The notes below the pieces were generated by a model. That model was given only the letters and a program-made list of their open reading frames with translations, was not told the origin of the DNA and ran no database searches. DNA of 64,000 bases from Clostridiaceae bacterium (GTDB lineage Bacteria > Bacillota > Clostridia > Lachnospirales > Lachnospiraceae), in contig CAJSZV010000009.1 of NCBI GenBank assembly GCA_910574345.1, positions 62,001 through 126,000 on the forward strand. The letters are read 5' to 3'. Below, one piece after another: positions 51,716-61,857 of this stretch (position 1 is its first letter; each line of letters begins with the position of its first letter). The position numbers were made by a program, and so were the translations under genes.

Positions 51716-53011
51716 GTGGATAAAAGTGACAGCAAAAAACTATATACTGTGCTGGTCATTGCGGTTGTTATTAATCTCTTGTGCATTGGATTCAATTACT
51801 GGTATGATCTCAGAGCAAATATTGCAGCAGCCAATGCAGCGGTCGCTTCTCCAACCAATGCAGTTGGCTTTAATAACGGCACAAGCGTGATTTTAACAAG
51901 CATTTATATATTTTTTTCCAACCTTTCAGAGATGGGAAAATCTATGACAGGTGTTTCCATTTCTGTTGCCAGCTTGTTTTTTGCGTCTGTTTATTTCTCG
52001 TTTAACAACTTAAGCCGTCAGAGATACGGGATTACATTCAAAGAAATGTACATAAAAAAATACAACGGTGTTTTTGAACGCAATAAAAATATAATCATAA
52101 GAATTATTTTGTTTGTGTTTGTTTTGGCTGTTTTATCATTGAGAATAGCTGTATTATTTATGTTCCTTTCAATGCTTTGGGTTACGATAGAAGAGTTTAA
52201 GCATATGGCGCTGATATTTAACTCTGACGAACAAATGAATTTAGTATCTGAAGAAGTTTTAAAAGAGTTAAGGCAATGGCTTCATGGGGAAGCGGATAAA
52301 GATAAACTTGACTTTGCAAAAAAGGTTCTATATGGTGAATCTAAAGATATAGATACAAGATGTTTAATTCGGCAGATATATAGGCAGATGCTGGAAGAAT
52401 CTGCCTATATATCTGTCAGAGCAAATTTTCTGCTCTTTTATGAAATAGCAAAAGGCATAGGGACTGCGAGTCTGTACGAGACCAAACTGCCTGAACAAAT
52501 CAAGAATCATTTTGTATTGACACTTATGAAGGAGATAGGTGATAAGATAAGGAAAACTATTGATTCTGAATGCAGGCTTAAATATCTATCCGCTCAGCTA
52601 GGCATTATAACTGCTGTGATCATGTATCCGGGTGATTCCGGTTTTGCCATATTAGATCAGGTATTTGACAGGAAAAGCGCAGAGGTTTACTGTTGTCAAT
52701 ACTATGGGCTTCTGAGCCAGGCCGCAGGTATTTTATTAGAACTGTTATACGGATGTGACTATACAGTGGAACCATTATTTACATATATGCTACAAAAAGG
52801 ATATTTGGATCCCCTGATAGACGGACTGGGGATGAATACACCGGAGAGTGATATTTTATTGTATTATCTTTGTGACAGTTATCAAGAACTTCCGGATATT
52901 ACACATTTAAAGATATGGCGGACATATCTTTTCCTCAGGGCTGAAAAGGATGCCAAAACAGCTGGCTTATATAATACATATTTTGGATTGAGAAAATGGG
53001 GGAGAAACTGA
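51716..53011 (+). CDS. Island membrane protein of unknown function
   Basis: 431 aa from a GTG at 51716 behind GGGGTGAG; an in-frame ATG at 51662 lies in a hairpin loop and is less likely. Membrane segments at about 10-31, 55-95 (one or two) and 125-158, then a cytoplasmic helical domain of ~270 aa (LRQWLHGEADKDKLDF, RQIYRQMLEESAYISV). No known motif. Codon use and base composition are clearly AT-richer than the ribosomal genes on both sides. It is immediately followed by, and overlaps the reading start of, the HExxH gene, so the two products probably act together. Confidence 0.8.
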   Translation: MDKSDSKKLYTVLVIAVVINLLCIGFNYWYDLRANIAAANAAVASPTNAVGFNNGTSVILTSIYIFFSNLSEMGKSMTGVSISVASLFFASVYFSFNNLSRQRYGITFKEMYIKKYNGVFERNKNIIIRIILFVFVLAVLSLRIAVLFMFLSMLWVTIEEFKHMALIFNSDEQMNLVSEEVLKELRQWLHGEADKDKLDFAKKVLYGESKDIDTRCLIRQIYRQMLEESAYISVRANFLLFYEIAKGIGTASLYETKLPEQIKNHFVLTLMKEIGDKIRKTIDSECRLKYLSAQLGIITAVIMYPGDSGFAILDQVFDRKSAEVYCCQYYGLLSQAAGILLELLYGCDYTVEPLFTYMLQKGYLDPLIDGLGMNTPESDILLYYLCDSYQELPDITHLKIWRTYLFLRAEKDAKTAGLYNTYFGLRKWGRN

Positions 53012-53016
53012 TAAAT

Positions 53017-55704
53017 ATGGAAAAGAAGAATATTTGCAGACCTATTGTTCTGCTGAACAAACAGATCCCGTCGACAGGTAAAGCAATCACTTGTGATTTT
53101 GTGGCCTTAGGAGAGAGGGACGGAATCATTATAAGGGATAATATTTTTAAGGAAGATACAAAAACATCATTTATTAATATTTGGAAACAGTTAGCAACAG
53201 AGTCAAGTCAACTAGAGGGAATTTACAGCAATTATATACTCTTTGCATTTCGGACAGAGGAGCCATATGAAGCAATAAGCGACAGCGCCTTTTTTCAAGA
53301 TATGCAGAATCCCTTTTTGTTTGTGGTTTTATTGCAGTATAAAGAGCAATGTTTCAATATGGGACGATGGGGGAGATATGTGGAAAGGATGATTGTGAAA
53401 AATTATCCGGATTGTAAGGCCATAACCTATATGACTCTGGATGGTTCTGATCTGATATTGCTTTTAAGGACAAGCCTTTATGATACGGGACAACGTATAA
53501 TAAGTGAACTTCACCATGCCGATAATATTTATCATACTCATGATGGAAAAAACCTGACACTAAATTACAGCTTCTCCATTGCGGGATTCTCTAAAAAAAT
53601 ACTGGATGAGACGGAGGATTTCAGCAAATATGGCGGAGAAGCGGGGAAAGTGACTTTTAATGTAATTGAAAAGTCCCCTGGTTCTGTGAAAAATCTGTAT
53701 GACAATTTAACGGAATTATTGGGAGATGTACTGGTTCCGTTTCAGAATCTTGGGAATGATGATGATATTATAGTCTGGGAAAACGCTCCCTGGTCAAAAC
53801 TTCTTCCCTTATACAAAGGAAACCAAAAAGGACTTTTGTTAGACGAACATAAAACTTACAGAAGTAGCGTATACAGCGTAGTTACCAGTATTCATACACA
53901 ATTGCCGCTTGATTATTTCAAACAGCCTCCATTGCTGAAATTTTGCGGGCCAATACCTGATGTATTGCAAATCCAGACATATCCGGTTATAAAAGATATG
54001 ATATATAAAACTTCTAAGGAAATCATAGAACGTTTTTGGCCTTCAGAGACTCCAGAAAAGGACGAGTATTTGTCTGACTATCAGAGAAAAATTGCACTTT
54101 GCAAAACCTTATTTCAGCTGTTGAATTCTCTTGATAAGTTTGAACGCACGGATTTCCCCAGATATATTTTTATTTCTATCCGCGAACCCTTAAAGTTGTT
54201 TCTTAAAATTATGAATCAAGTGGGACTGGAGGACAGGAAAAATACGGATTTAGAATTTTTAAATTCTATTAACATTTTAATACAAAGTTCGGATGCTGTT
54301 GATCGCAATTTCTTTCAGGCTCCGGATTTTAACGCGGGAATCTACTATTTGCCGGATAAATTGGAGGCTTTTTATTCTTCCTATATTTATTCCGTTACCA
54401 AATTATACAATTCAATGAGTCAAGGGGAACATGTGTATAAGTTCTTACTGTGCCCATCGCTTGAAAGGCAGACGAAATCGGTAGTCATTTACCCGGACAC
54501 ACTGCCCGGCGACAGGGTAGTCCTGATAAAAATTTCAGAACAGCTTTTATTTAATCCTCAGGTTTTGATGATTATTCTTGGACATGAAGTCGGTCATTAT
54601 GTAGGAGGGAATATCCGAAGAAGAAAATTAAGGTATAAACATGCTAAGGCGATAATTGTAAAAGAGATTATTCGCAAATTACTGAGCAATGATGGTCTAA
54701 AGCTGTATAGGACGGATGAGGCCGCCCAAAAATGGGAAGCTTTTCTGCTAAATATATTTGAGACAGAAGAGAAACGATATTATGCCGGCAGTCAGGAGAT
54801 TCCCCGGTATCATTCTCGTTATATGAAAATAAATTTTAAAAATATTTTCTATAATATACTGAGAGATAATTCCGAAAACTTATACTCTATTTTAATTAAC
54901 AGCTTTATTGAAGGAAATAGTGTATTAACTTCAGATAACTATTTTTGTAATGTAAGTTATGAACATGTAACGGAATCGGTTAAGCAGAGTCTTGATAAGC
55001 TGCAGAGAGCCCTACCCCCCAGCCGGAAAGTTTGGGATCAGGCAATCTTTGATTTGATCGGAGGGCCAAATTATTATCTGGATATGGTAATTAATAATAT
55101 TATTGATATTATGATCGAATGTTATGCAGATTTGATCAGTATTTTGGCTTTGAATCTCAATCCTCGGCAGTATTTGGAATCATTTCTGGAAACAGTTGGT
55201 AATATTGATGATTCAGCGTTAATCATCAGGATTTCTTTTGTTGTGGAAACTCTCCGAAGCTGTTTTAAAGGTCAAAAGAAATCATTGCTTACGAAACGTT
55301 GGAATGATGAGTGGAATGCTTTGCAGAAGGAATTCCCTTTTCCAAAGCTAGTGGAAAACATTAGTAAAATTATGCAATGTTATGAAAATGGAACGAAGAT
55401 GAATTTTATTTCTTCCGATAATCCGAATGCCCAGATCTATAAAATTTATGAAAGCAGAACAGTTTGGGATTATATTTTAGATTATCTTCAGAAATGCAGA
55501 AAAAGTTGTGAAAGCTTTATGGATAAAAATGTTTTAAAGAACGGAAAGATGTCTGATACGCAGAGATGGCATACAAAAATTTGTAATATATATTCAGAGA
55601 TAACTCATGTGGAATCCGTCGAAACAATGATTGAAAAGATGGATGGATTTATTTTCGAATATGCGAATCACATTTTTGAAAAAGAGTGGTCAGTCATAGC
55701 GTAA
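53017..55704 (+). CDS. Large HExxH putative zinc metallopeptidase of the island
   Basis: 895 aa from ATG 53017 (GGGGGAG upstream; an ATG at 52996 overlaps the membrane gene). Zinc-peptidase motif: ILGHEVGHYVGG (H523, E524, H527), with a candidate third ligand in IECYADLIS (E701) about 175 residues on. The N-terminal ~200 residues contain YMTLDGSDLILLL, which looks like the hairpin of a palm/cyclase-type domain, a weak likeness. No signal peptide or clear membrane span, so it is probably cytoplasmic or bound to its membrane partner. AT-rich and alien to its surroundings. No family recognised. Confidence 0.82.
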   Translation: MEKKNICRPIVLLNKQIPSTGKAITCDFVALGERDGIIIRDNIFKEDTKTSFINIWKQLATESSQLEGIYSNYILFAFRTEEPYEAISDSAFFQDMQNPFLFVVLLQYKEQCFNMGRWGRYVERMIVKNYPDCKAITYMTLDGSDLILLLRTSLYDTGQRIISELHHADNIYHTHDGKNLTLNYSFSIAGFSKKILDETEDFSKYGGEAGKVTFNVIEKSPGSVKNLYDNLTELLGDVLVPFQNLGNDDDIIVWENAPWSKLLPLYKGNQKGLLLDEHKTYRSSVYSVVTSIHTQLPLDYFKQPPLLKFCGPIPDVLQIQTYPVIKDMIYKTSKEIIERFWPSETPEKDEYLSDYQRKIALCKTLFQLLNSLDKFERTDFPRYIFISIREPLKLFLKIMNQVGLEDRKNTDLEFLNSINILIQSSDAVDRNFFQAPDFNAGIYYLPDKLEAFYSSYIYSVTKLYNSMSQGEHVYKFLLCPSLERQTKSVVIYPDTLPGDRVVLIKISEQLLFNPQVLMIILGHEVGHYVGGNIRRRKLRYKHAKAIIVKEIIRKLLSNDGLKLYRTDEAAQKWEAFLLNIFETEEKRYYAGSQEIPRYHSRYMKINFKNIFYNILRDNSENLYSILINSFIEGNSVLTSDNYFCNVSYEHVTESVKQSLDKLQRALPPSRKVWDQAIFDLIGGPNYYLDMVINNIIDIMIECYADLISILALNLNPRQYLESFLETVGNIDDSALIIRISFVVETLRSCFKGQKKSLLTKRWNDEWNALQKEFPFPKLVENISKIMQCYENGTKMNFISSDNPNAQIYKIYESRTVWDYILDYLQKCRKSCESFMDKNVLKNGKMSDTQRWHTKICNIYSEITHVESVETMIEKMDGFIFEYANHIFEKEWSVIA

Positions 55705-55773
55705 GCAACCGCGCAGACTCACCTGAACAGTAACGTCCATTCATCGTACAGACAGAAGCAGTGCAACTAGTGG

Positions 55774-55803
55774 TTGAATTATACTGTTTTAGTGTGGTAT
55801 AAT
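55774..55803 (+). promoter_or_regulatory. Promoter in front of repeat copy B / gdpP
   Basis: -35 TTGAAT (55774-55779), 18-nt spacer, -10 TATAAT (55798-55803). Transcription would begin in the structured repeat and could continue into gdpP. Confidence 0.6.
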
Positions 55804-55953
55804 GTGCACGTAAGCAATGAGCAGTGCCAAAAAGGCCAGATAAAAAGATGCGTCGTGCTTGCACGTAAGCAGATTTTTATCTGGCCTTTTTGATAGGGCG
55901 AATGCCCGTGAGTGAGACAGCGTGCCCCGCTTTATCGGGTATGGAGCGAAGCG
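55798..55953 (+). repeat. Structured dispersed repeat, copy B
   Basis: About 156 bp, matching copy A (44316-44471, minus). It holds a perfect 18-bp stem (55829-55846 with 55874-55891) whose loop contains CGTGC-TT-GCACG, then GGGC-GAAT-GCCC and CCCG...CGGG hairpins. The long stem followed by TTTTT also resembles an intrinsic terminator. The gdpP ATG lies 92 nt downstream. I see no open frame in 55705-56044 worth calling. Confidence 0.85.
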
Positions 55954-56044
55954 CCATCGCCCGCGCCCTGCCCCCAGTCAGTTAAGATAAGCGAAGCGTC
56001 ATCAAGACCCTCTCTTCCTGACATTCGAAAGGAGAATATACCAG

Positions 56045-58096
56045 ATGAAAGAAAAAAGAAAGGTAACAGGACAGCTAGGCATATACCTTCAGTGGCCCCT
56101 ATTACTTTCCGTTTTAATCATCATTATGAATATTGTGGTAGCTGTTATCAACACCACAGCCGGACTTGCCGTATTTGGCTTTACGATCCTCTACATTGCA
56201 ATAGCTCTTATTCTATACGTTTATAAGCGAAAGGGCATTATGGCCGGGATGATAGAGTTTTCAGGTGACTATGCCTGGATTCAGAAGAAGCTTCTGATGG
56301 ATCTCAGCATCCCCTATGCCATTGCAGACGAGACAGGCAGCCTTCTGTGGATGAATGCCCAGTTTTCTCAGATCATAAAGGCAGAAAAAGGAAAGATTAA
56401 GACACTTCCCGCCATGTTTCCTGACATCACAAAGGAACAGCTTTCAGAACTCCGGGAAGACACCCGCATCCACAGTATCTTCGGCGAGAACTGCTACCGT
56501 ATAGAATTAAAACCGATCATCATAGAGAAAGAAGACCTGCACCCGGATACAGGTCTGAATCTGGTAGCGGAGGCGAGGCCTTTAATAACCGTATATCTTT
56601 TCGATGAGACGGAGATTCTCCGTCTGACCCAGGAGGTAGACGACCAGAAGATGGTATCAGGACTAATCTACCTGGACAACTACGAAGAGGCCCTGGCCAG
56701 TGTGGAGGAAGTGCGCCGTTCCCTCCTTATGGCCTTAATTGACCGGAAGATCAGCAAGTATATCAACCGGATGAGCGGCATCGTAAAAAAGATGGAGAAA
56801 GACAAGTATTTCTTCGCCATAAAACAAAAATACGTAGAAGAGCTGAGGGAACAGCGTTTTTCCATCCTGGAAGAAGTAAAGGCTGTCAACATCGGCAACG
56901 AGATGTCTGTGACCCTGAGTATAGGCCTGGGCATGAACGGTGACACTTATGCCCAGAATTACGAACTGGCCCGCATGGCCATGGATATGGCTCTGGGCCG
57001 CGGCGGAGATCAGGCTGTTCTGAAAGACAGGGAAAAGATTGAGTATTTTGGCGGCAAGTCTCAGCAGCAGGAGAAAACCACCCGTGTCAAGGCCCGCGTT
57101 AAGGCCCATGCCCTTCAGGAGCTGATGGAGACAAAAGACCGTCTGCTGATCATGGGACATAAACTGGCAGATATGGATTCTTTTGGCGCCTGCGTGGGCA
57201 TCTACCGGATTGCCGCCTCCTTAAATAAAAAAGCACATATTGTTATCAATGAAGTCACATCCTCCGTGCGTCCTATGATGGAGCGTTTCCTGAACAATCC
57301 GGATTATCCCGATGATCTGTTTCTCACGGGAGAGAGAGCCAGGGAATTAGTGGATGCCAATACGATTTTAGTGGTAGTGGATGTGAACCGTCCAAGCATT
57401 ACGGATGCACCGGAACTGCTGCGCATGGCTAAAACCATCGTGGTGCTGGACCACCACCGGCAGAGCAGCGAGATCATTACCAATGCCGTTCTTTCCTATG
57501 TGGAGCCCTATGCCTCATCTGCCTGTGAATTGGTTGCGGAAGTACTGCAGTACATCGGAGACGGAATCAAAGTAAAGCCCCAGGAAGCCGATGCCATGTA
57601 TGCAGGCATTGTGATTGACACCAATAACTTTAATAACCAGGCAGGCGTACGCACCTTTGAGGCGGCGGCTTATCTGAGAAGAAGCGGTGCTGACATCACA
57701 AGAGTCAGGAAGATGTTCAGGGAAGAGATGGTGGATTACAAGGCGAAAGCGGAAGCGGTCCGCCAGGCGGACGTGTACCAGGGAGCCTTTGCCATCAGCG
57801 TGTGTCCGTCAGAAGGTATCGAGAATCCCACGATTGTGGCAGCGCAGGCAGCCAACGAACTGCTGGAGATTAAGGGAATCAAGGCATCTGTTGTCATGTC
57901 CAAATATAACGGAACCATATACCTCAGCGCCCGTTCCATTGACGAGGTTAATGTTCAGGTGATGATGGAGCGGTTAGGAGGCGGGGGCCACAGGACCATT
58001 GCCGGAGCCCAGCTTCCGGGGGCTACCATAGAAGAAGCCAGAGAGAAAGTAAAGAAAGCCATCCAGGAGATGCTTGAGAAGGGAGAAGTGAGTTAA
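56045..58096 (+). CDS. gdpP: Cyclic-di-AMP phosphodiesterase GdpP (DHH family)
   Basis: 683 aa. Two membrane segments (about 12-55), a PAS-like domain (80-175), a degenerate GGDEF domain (175-300, lacking GGDEF), and DHH-DHHA1 (about 345-675). Catalytic motifs: [31 protein letters not shown] and the final [12 protein letters not shown]. Degrades c-di-AMP, which controls osmolytes and wall homeostasis. Followed one base later by rplI, the usual order in Firmicutes. Upstream is repeat copy B. Confidence 0.96.
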   Translation: MKEKRKVTGQLGIYLQWPLLLSVLIIIMNIVVAVINTTAGLAVFGFTILYIAIALILYVYKRKGIMAGMIEFSGDYAWIQKKLLMDLSIPYAIADETGSLLWMNAQFSQIIKAEKGKIKTLPAMFPDITKEQLSELREDTRIHSIFGENCYRIELKPIIIEKEDLHPDTGLNLVAEARPLITVYLFDETEILRLTQEVDDQKMVSGLIYLDNYEEALASVEEVRRSLLMALIDRKISKYINRMSGIVKKMEKDKYFFAIKQKYVEELREQRFSILEEVKAVNIGNEMSVTLSIGLGMNGDTYAQNYELARMAMDMALGRGGDQAVLKDREKIEYFGGKSQQQEKTTRVKARVKAHALQELMETKDRLLIMGHKLADMDSFGACVGIYRIAASLNKKAHIVINEVTSSVRPMMERFLNNPDYPDDLFLTGERARELVDANTILVVVDVNRPSITDAPELLRMAKTIVVLDHHRQSSEIITNAVLSYVEPYASSACELVAEVLQYIGDGIKVKPQEADAMYAGIVIDTNNFNNQAGVRTFEAAAYLRRSGADITRVRKMFREEMVDYKAKAEAVRQADVYQGAFAISVCPSEGIENPTIVAAQAANELLEIKGIKASVVMSKYNGTIYLSARSIDEVNVQVMMERLGGGGHRTIAGAQLPGATIEEAREKVKKAIQEMLEKGEVS

Positions 58097-58097
58097 G

Positions 58098-58544
58098 ATG
58101 CAGGTTGTATTATTAGAAGATGTAAAGTCATTGGGAAAAAAAGGTGAGATTGTCAAGGTCAACGAAGGCTATGCAAGGAATTTTATTCTTCCCAGAAAGC
58201 TGGGGGTAGAGGCCACGCCAAAGAATTTAAACGATCTGAAACTGAAGAAGGCCAATGAGGAGAAAAAGGCAGCCGAGCAGTTGGCGGAGGCCAGAGAGCT
58301 GGGAGCGAAACTTGAGAAATCGTCAGTGACTCTCTCCATCAAAGCCGGCGATAACGGCAAAGCATTCGGTTCCGTCTCAGGAAAGGAGATCGCAAAAGCG
58401 ATCCAGGAGCAGTTAGGCCTTGATATTGATAAAAAGAAGCTGGTTCTGCCTGAGCCCCTTAAGACATTCGGGACCCATGAGGTGCCCGTGAAACTGCACC
58501 GCGACGTAACGGTGAAACTGGCGGTAAAGGTGGCGGAAGCATAA
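58098..58544 (+). CDS. rplI: 50S ribosomal protein L9
   Basis: 148 aa. [21 protein letters not shown], the NFILPRKLG turn, a long connecting helix (45-75) and the C-terminal domain [13 protein letters not shown] are standard L9. Confidence 0.97.
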   Translation: MQVVLLEDVKSLGKKGEIVKVNEGYARNFILPRKLGVEATPKNLNDLKLKKANEEKKAAEQLAEARELGAKLEKSSVTLSIKAGDNGKAFGSVSGKEIAKAIQEQLGLDIDKKKLVLPEPLKTFGTHEVPVKLHRDVTVKLAVKVAEA

Positions 58545-58568
58545 AAAGACGAAAGAAATGGTGAAGAC

Positions 58569-59909
58569 ATGGAAGAGGCCCTGATCAAGCGGGTTCTTCC
58601 TCACAGTATAGAAGCGGAACAATCAGTCATAGGCGCTATGCTTATGGACCGGGAGGCTATCATCACGGCATCGGAGATTATCGTTCCGGAGGACTTTTAC
58701 CAGCACCAGTACGGTGTGATGTTTGAATCTATGGTGGAATTGTTTAATGAAGGGAAACCGGTAGATCTGGTGACCCTTCAGAATCGTTTAAAGGAGAAAG
58801 ATGTTCCGCCGGAGGTCAGCAGCCTGGAGTTCGTCAGGGATATTATCACTATGGTTCCCACCTCCGCCAACGTAAAATCCTATGCCAATATTGTGCGGGA
58901 GAAAGCTGTTTTAAGAAGACTGATAAAAGTGAATGAGGAGATCGCCAACAACTGCTACCTGGGACGGGAACCCTTGGAGACGATTTTGGAAGATACGGAG
59001 AAGAAGATCTTTGACCTGCTCCAAAGCCGGAATTCCGGCGACTTTGTCCCGATCCGCCAGGTAGCCCTCAATGTACTTGAGAATATTGAAAAGGCCTCCA
59101 AGACCAAAGAGACTGTGACAGGCATTCCCACGGGATTTATTGATCTGGATTATAAGACATCGGGATTCCAGCCGTCAGATTTTATCCTCATAGCTGCCAG
59201 ACCTTCCATGGGAAAGACCGCTTTTGTTCTGAATGTGGTGGATCACGTATCTGTGAGAAGAGGGATTCCCTGTATGATATTCAGTCTGGAGATGTCCAAG
59301 GAACAGCTGGTGAATCGAATGCTGTCCATGGAATCCAATGTAGATTCCCAAAAGCTTAGAACGGGTACGCTGACGGATTCGGACTGGGATGCAGTGGTGG
59401 AAGGCGTGGGAGTCATCGGCGGTTCCAAACTGATTATTGACGATACGCCGGGAATTACTATCTCAGAACTGCGTTCCAAGTGCAGAAAAGCCAAGCTGGA
59501 ACAAGGCCTTGGCTTGGTGATTATTGACTATCTCCAGCTCATGTCAGGAAGCGGCAGAAGCAGCGACAACCGGCAGCAGGAGATCTCCGAGATATCCCGT
59601 TCCTTAAAGGCGCTGGCGCGGGAGCTGCAGGCACCTGTAGTGGCTTTGTCCCAGTTAAGCCGTGCCTGCGAGACGAGAACCGACCACAGACCTATGCTTT
59701 CTGATCTCCGTGAGTCAGGGGCCATCGAACAGGATGCAGATGTTGTTATGTTCTTATACAGAGATGATTACTACAACAAAGATTCGGATATGAAAGATAT
59801 GGCGGAAGTGATTATCGCCAAACAGCGCAACGGCCCTATCGGCACAGTGAATTTGGTCTGGATGCCTCAGTATACCAAGTTTGCCAATGCGACAAAACCG
59901 TCCTACTAA
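58569..59909 (+). CDS. dnaB: Replicative DNA helicase DnaB
   Basis: 446 aa (called DnaC in Bacillus). The N-terminal helical domain begins PHSIEAEQSVIGAMLMDREA. The RecA-like domain has Walker A AARPSMGKTAF, Walker B LVIIDYLQLMSG, the SQLSRACE motif and the arginine finger region in DLRESGAIEQDADVV. No intein. Last gene of the gdpP-rplI-dnaB run. Confidence 0.97.
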   Translation: MEEALIKRVLPHSIEAEQSVIGAMLMDREAIITASEIIVPEDFYQHQYGVMFESMVELFNEGKPVDLVTLQNRLKEKDVPPEVSSLEFVRDIITMVPTSANVKSYANIVREKAVLRRLIKVNEEIANNCYLGREPLETILEDTEKKIFDLLQSRNSGDFVPIRQVALNVLENIEKASKTKETVTGIPTGFIDLDYKTSGFQPSDFILIAARPSMGKTAFVLNVVDHVSVRRGIPCMIFSLEMSKEQLVNRMLSMESNVDSQKLRTGTLTDSDWDAVVEGVGVIGGSKLIIDDTPGITISELRSKCRKAKLEQGLGLVIIDYLQLMSGSGRSSDNRQQEISEISRSLKALARELQAPVVALSQLSRACETRTDHRPMLSDLRESGAIEQDADVVMFLYRDDYYNKDSDMKDMAEVIIAKQRNGPIGTVNLVWMPQYTKFANATKPSY

Positions 59910-59934
59910 AAACCGTCGTAGGGCGGTTTTTTTA
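59907..59934 (+). terminator. Terminator of gdpP-rplI-dnaB
   Basis: AAAAACCGTC...GCGGTTTTTTT hairpin beginning at the dnaB stop codon, ending in seven T. Confidence 0.9.
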
Positions 59935-60079
59935 TTTTAGGCTAAATTTTCTGGCATAATATTCATTCTCAATTCATATGATGTTATAAGGAATGCGAAA
60001 TTGGGCCGTTGCGGGACAGGCCGTGTGTCTGCTCATCTGCGGCAAAGTATGAAATCCCAAGACAAAAGGAGAGAATGTT

Positions 60080-61063
60080 ATGGCTGAGGTACATTATCTT
60101 ATATCAGATGCCTCAAAAAAAGTGGATGTGGAATCCCACGTCCTTCGGTACTGGGAGGATGAACTGGAATTGGACATCCCCAGAAATGACATGGGACATC
60201 GCTATTATACGGAGTACCATATCCGTTTATTCCGCAAGATAAAAGAATTGAAGGAAAAAGGATACCAGCTGAAGGCAATCAAAAGTGCCCTGAATAAAAT
60301 GACAGGTGCCATGGAAGATATTACCATCACCGAAGATTATATGGAGGAAGATATGAAAGCAGCTTGGGATGAAGGCCAGGTGAGAGAATCAGAAAAGGTG
60401 TGGGTGTCAGAACCTATGGAACAGCCGAAAACACAGGAGGCGGAAAGTATGAAAGGACAATCCAGGCCTCAGGCCCCGGAACCGGTAAGCCAAAAAGGTC
60501 AGCTCAGACCTCAGAATCCGGAACCCGTAAGAGAGCAGCAGGTGAAAAGCCGCCATGGGGAAGGGGTAAGAAGCAAGGCTAAAGAGCAGTCCAAGGTAAG
60601 ACTTATGGAACCGGCGGGGGAACAGCCAAGAGTGCGCATTCAGGAGGGAACAACGCCCATAGCGTCCCTTCCAAAGAACGGAAGGAGACCGGAAGATACA
60701 AGGCTTCGGGAGATGGAGGCAGTTCGCCGCAAGGGGGAGGCTTTGGAGGTCAATGCGGAGAAAATGGCCCGTTTCCAGAGCGTTATGAACCATATTATCG
60801 GACGGGCTATTGACGCCAATCTGGACAGACTGACCAGGGAGGTCAGCAACACCGTAAGTGAAGATGTGACGGACAAAGTAATAAAAGAAGTGGAATATCT
60901 CATGAGAGTCAGTGACGAGAAGGAGGAGGAACGTTTCCGGCAGCTGGACGAGACCATTCGGGCGTATCAGAAACAGGGAAAAGGACGGGCGGAGGCAGCT
61001 GCCACGAAAGTTCCGTTTTTCAAGAAGAAAAAATTCGGCAAAAGCGGGAAGAAGATGTTTTAA
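60080..61063 (+). CDS. MerR-type HTH protein with long charged tail
   Basis: 327 aa. A MerR-like winged helix (about 15-75: VESHVLRYWEDELELDIPR, YYTEYHIRLFRKIKELKEKGYQL) is followed by a Glu/Gln/Pro-rich unstructured stretch (95-215) with imperfect P-x-P-V-x-x-K-Q repeats, then a helical segment (230-300) and a basic end PFFKKKKFGKSGKK. No effector-binding domain like classic MerR proteins. May be a chromosome- or membrane-associated binding protein. Its stop shares TTAA with the convergent amidotransferase stop. Confidence 0.75.
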   Translation: MAEVHYLISDASKKVDVESHVLRYWEDELELDIPRNDMGHRYYTEYHIRLFRKIKELKEKGYQLKAIKSALNKMTGAMEDITITEDYMEEDMKAAWDEGQVRESEKVWVSEPMEQPKTQEAESMKGQSRPQAPEPVSQKGQLRPQNPEPVREQQVKSRHGEGVRSKAKEQSKVRLMEPAGEQPRVRIQEGTTPIASLPKNGRRPEDTRLREMEAVRRKGEALEVNAEKMARFQSVMNHIIGRAIDANLDRLTREVSNTVSEDVTDKVIKEVEYLMRVSDEKEEERFRQLDETIRAYQKQGKGRAEAAATKVPFFKKKKFGKSGKKMF

Positions 61064-61785
61064 TTTTTGCAGGCCTTTACAAAATCAGCAAAGAGACGGG
61101 CAGCGGCAGGATCATCTTCCCAAAGATATTCGGGATGCCACTGTACTGCCACAAGCCATGGATAACCGGGCATCTCCAAAGCTTCCGTCAGGCCGTCAGG
61201 AGCCAGGGCACAGGCTGAAAGACCTGGAGCCAGATTTCTGACGGCCTGATGGTGCATACTGTTGACACGGAGGACGGGGCTTCGGCAGATCTGCTCCAGA
61301 CGGCTTCCGGGGGTCAGACTTACCGTGTGGGAGGGCGTCTTATAAGAATAAGGCTGCTTATGAGCTATGGGGAAGGAATATTTTTGGGAACAGGAATACT
61401 GGCTTTGGATGTCCTGATAGATGTCGCCGCCAAGTCCTGTATTGATGATCTGAATTCCACGGCAGATCCCAAGGATAGGTTTGCCCTTTTTTATAATGAG
61501 AGGGAGCAGGGAAAGCTCCATGGCATCTCTCAGGGAGGATACGCTGCCGCATTGGCTGTGAGTCTCTTCGCCGAAAAGAAAAGGGTGGGGGTCCGGCCCG
61601 CCGGTAAAGACAAAACCGTCCAGGGTATCTGTAAGCTGTTCGTAGTCATGGGAAGATGCCTGCAAAGGAAGAACTATCGGAATGGCTCCGGCAGAGATCA
61701 GCCCATGGAAATAAGTGGGACGCATGGTTATATCCTGTGAGTCTTCATTGTGGCCGGGAGTCAGGCCGATTAATGGTTTTCCCAT
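61060..61785 (-). CDS. Class I glutamine amidotransferase-like hydrolase (PuuD/gamma-glutamyl-GABA hydrolase family)
   Basis: 241 aa. Oxyanion motif FTGGPDPHP, nucleophile elbow ILGICRGIQIIN (Cys near 110), and the His-x-Glu of the triad in VQWHPEYLWE. Family members hydrolyse gamma-glutamyl-GABA or related amides. Start ATG 61785 behind AAAGGAG. It lies just past the terminator of the ferredoxin gene and could be read by read-through. Confidence 0.9.
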   Translation of the reverse strand: MGKPLIGLTPGHNEDSQDITMRPTYFHGLISAGAIPIVLPLQASSHDYEQLTDTLDGFVFTGGPDPHPFLFGEETHSQCGSVSSLRDAMELSLLPLIIKKGKPILGICRGIQIINTGLGGDIYQDIQSQYSCSQKYSFPIAHKQPYSYKTPSHTVSLTPGSRLEQICRSPVLRVNSMHHQAVRNLAPGLSACALAPDGLTEALEMPGYPWLVAVQWHPEYLWEDDPAAARLFADFVKACKN

Positions 61786-61805
61786 AGATTCTCCTTTCAA
61801 AAAAG

Positions 61806-61836
61806 AAATGCCTCTTCCATCTGGGAAGAGGCATTT
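61806..61836 (-). terminator. Terminator of ferredoxin gene
   Basis: AATGCCTCTTCC pairs with GGAAGAGGCATT with a five-base loop, followed on the minus strand by TTTCTTTTTT. Confidence 0.85.
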
Positions 61837-61857
61837 TAAGTATCTGCGTGATATGAA

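Noticed and set aside
55798-55953. Repeat copies as ordinary IS or MITE ends
   Set aside because: No terminal inverted repeats or target duplications seen at either copy, and paired base changes favour RNA structure.
55798-56044. c-di-AMP (ydaO-type) riboswitch before gdpP
   Set aside because: Considered because gdpP degrades c-di-AMP, but the conserved core sequences of that class are not visible, and the same element precedes an unrelated lipoprotein gene.
55912-56226. 104-aa frame from repeat copy B into gdpP
   Set aside because: Out of frame with gdpP and built from repeat sequence; no ribosome site.
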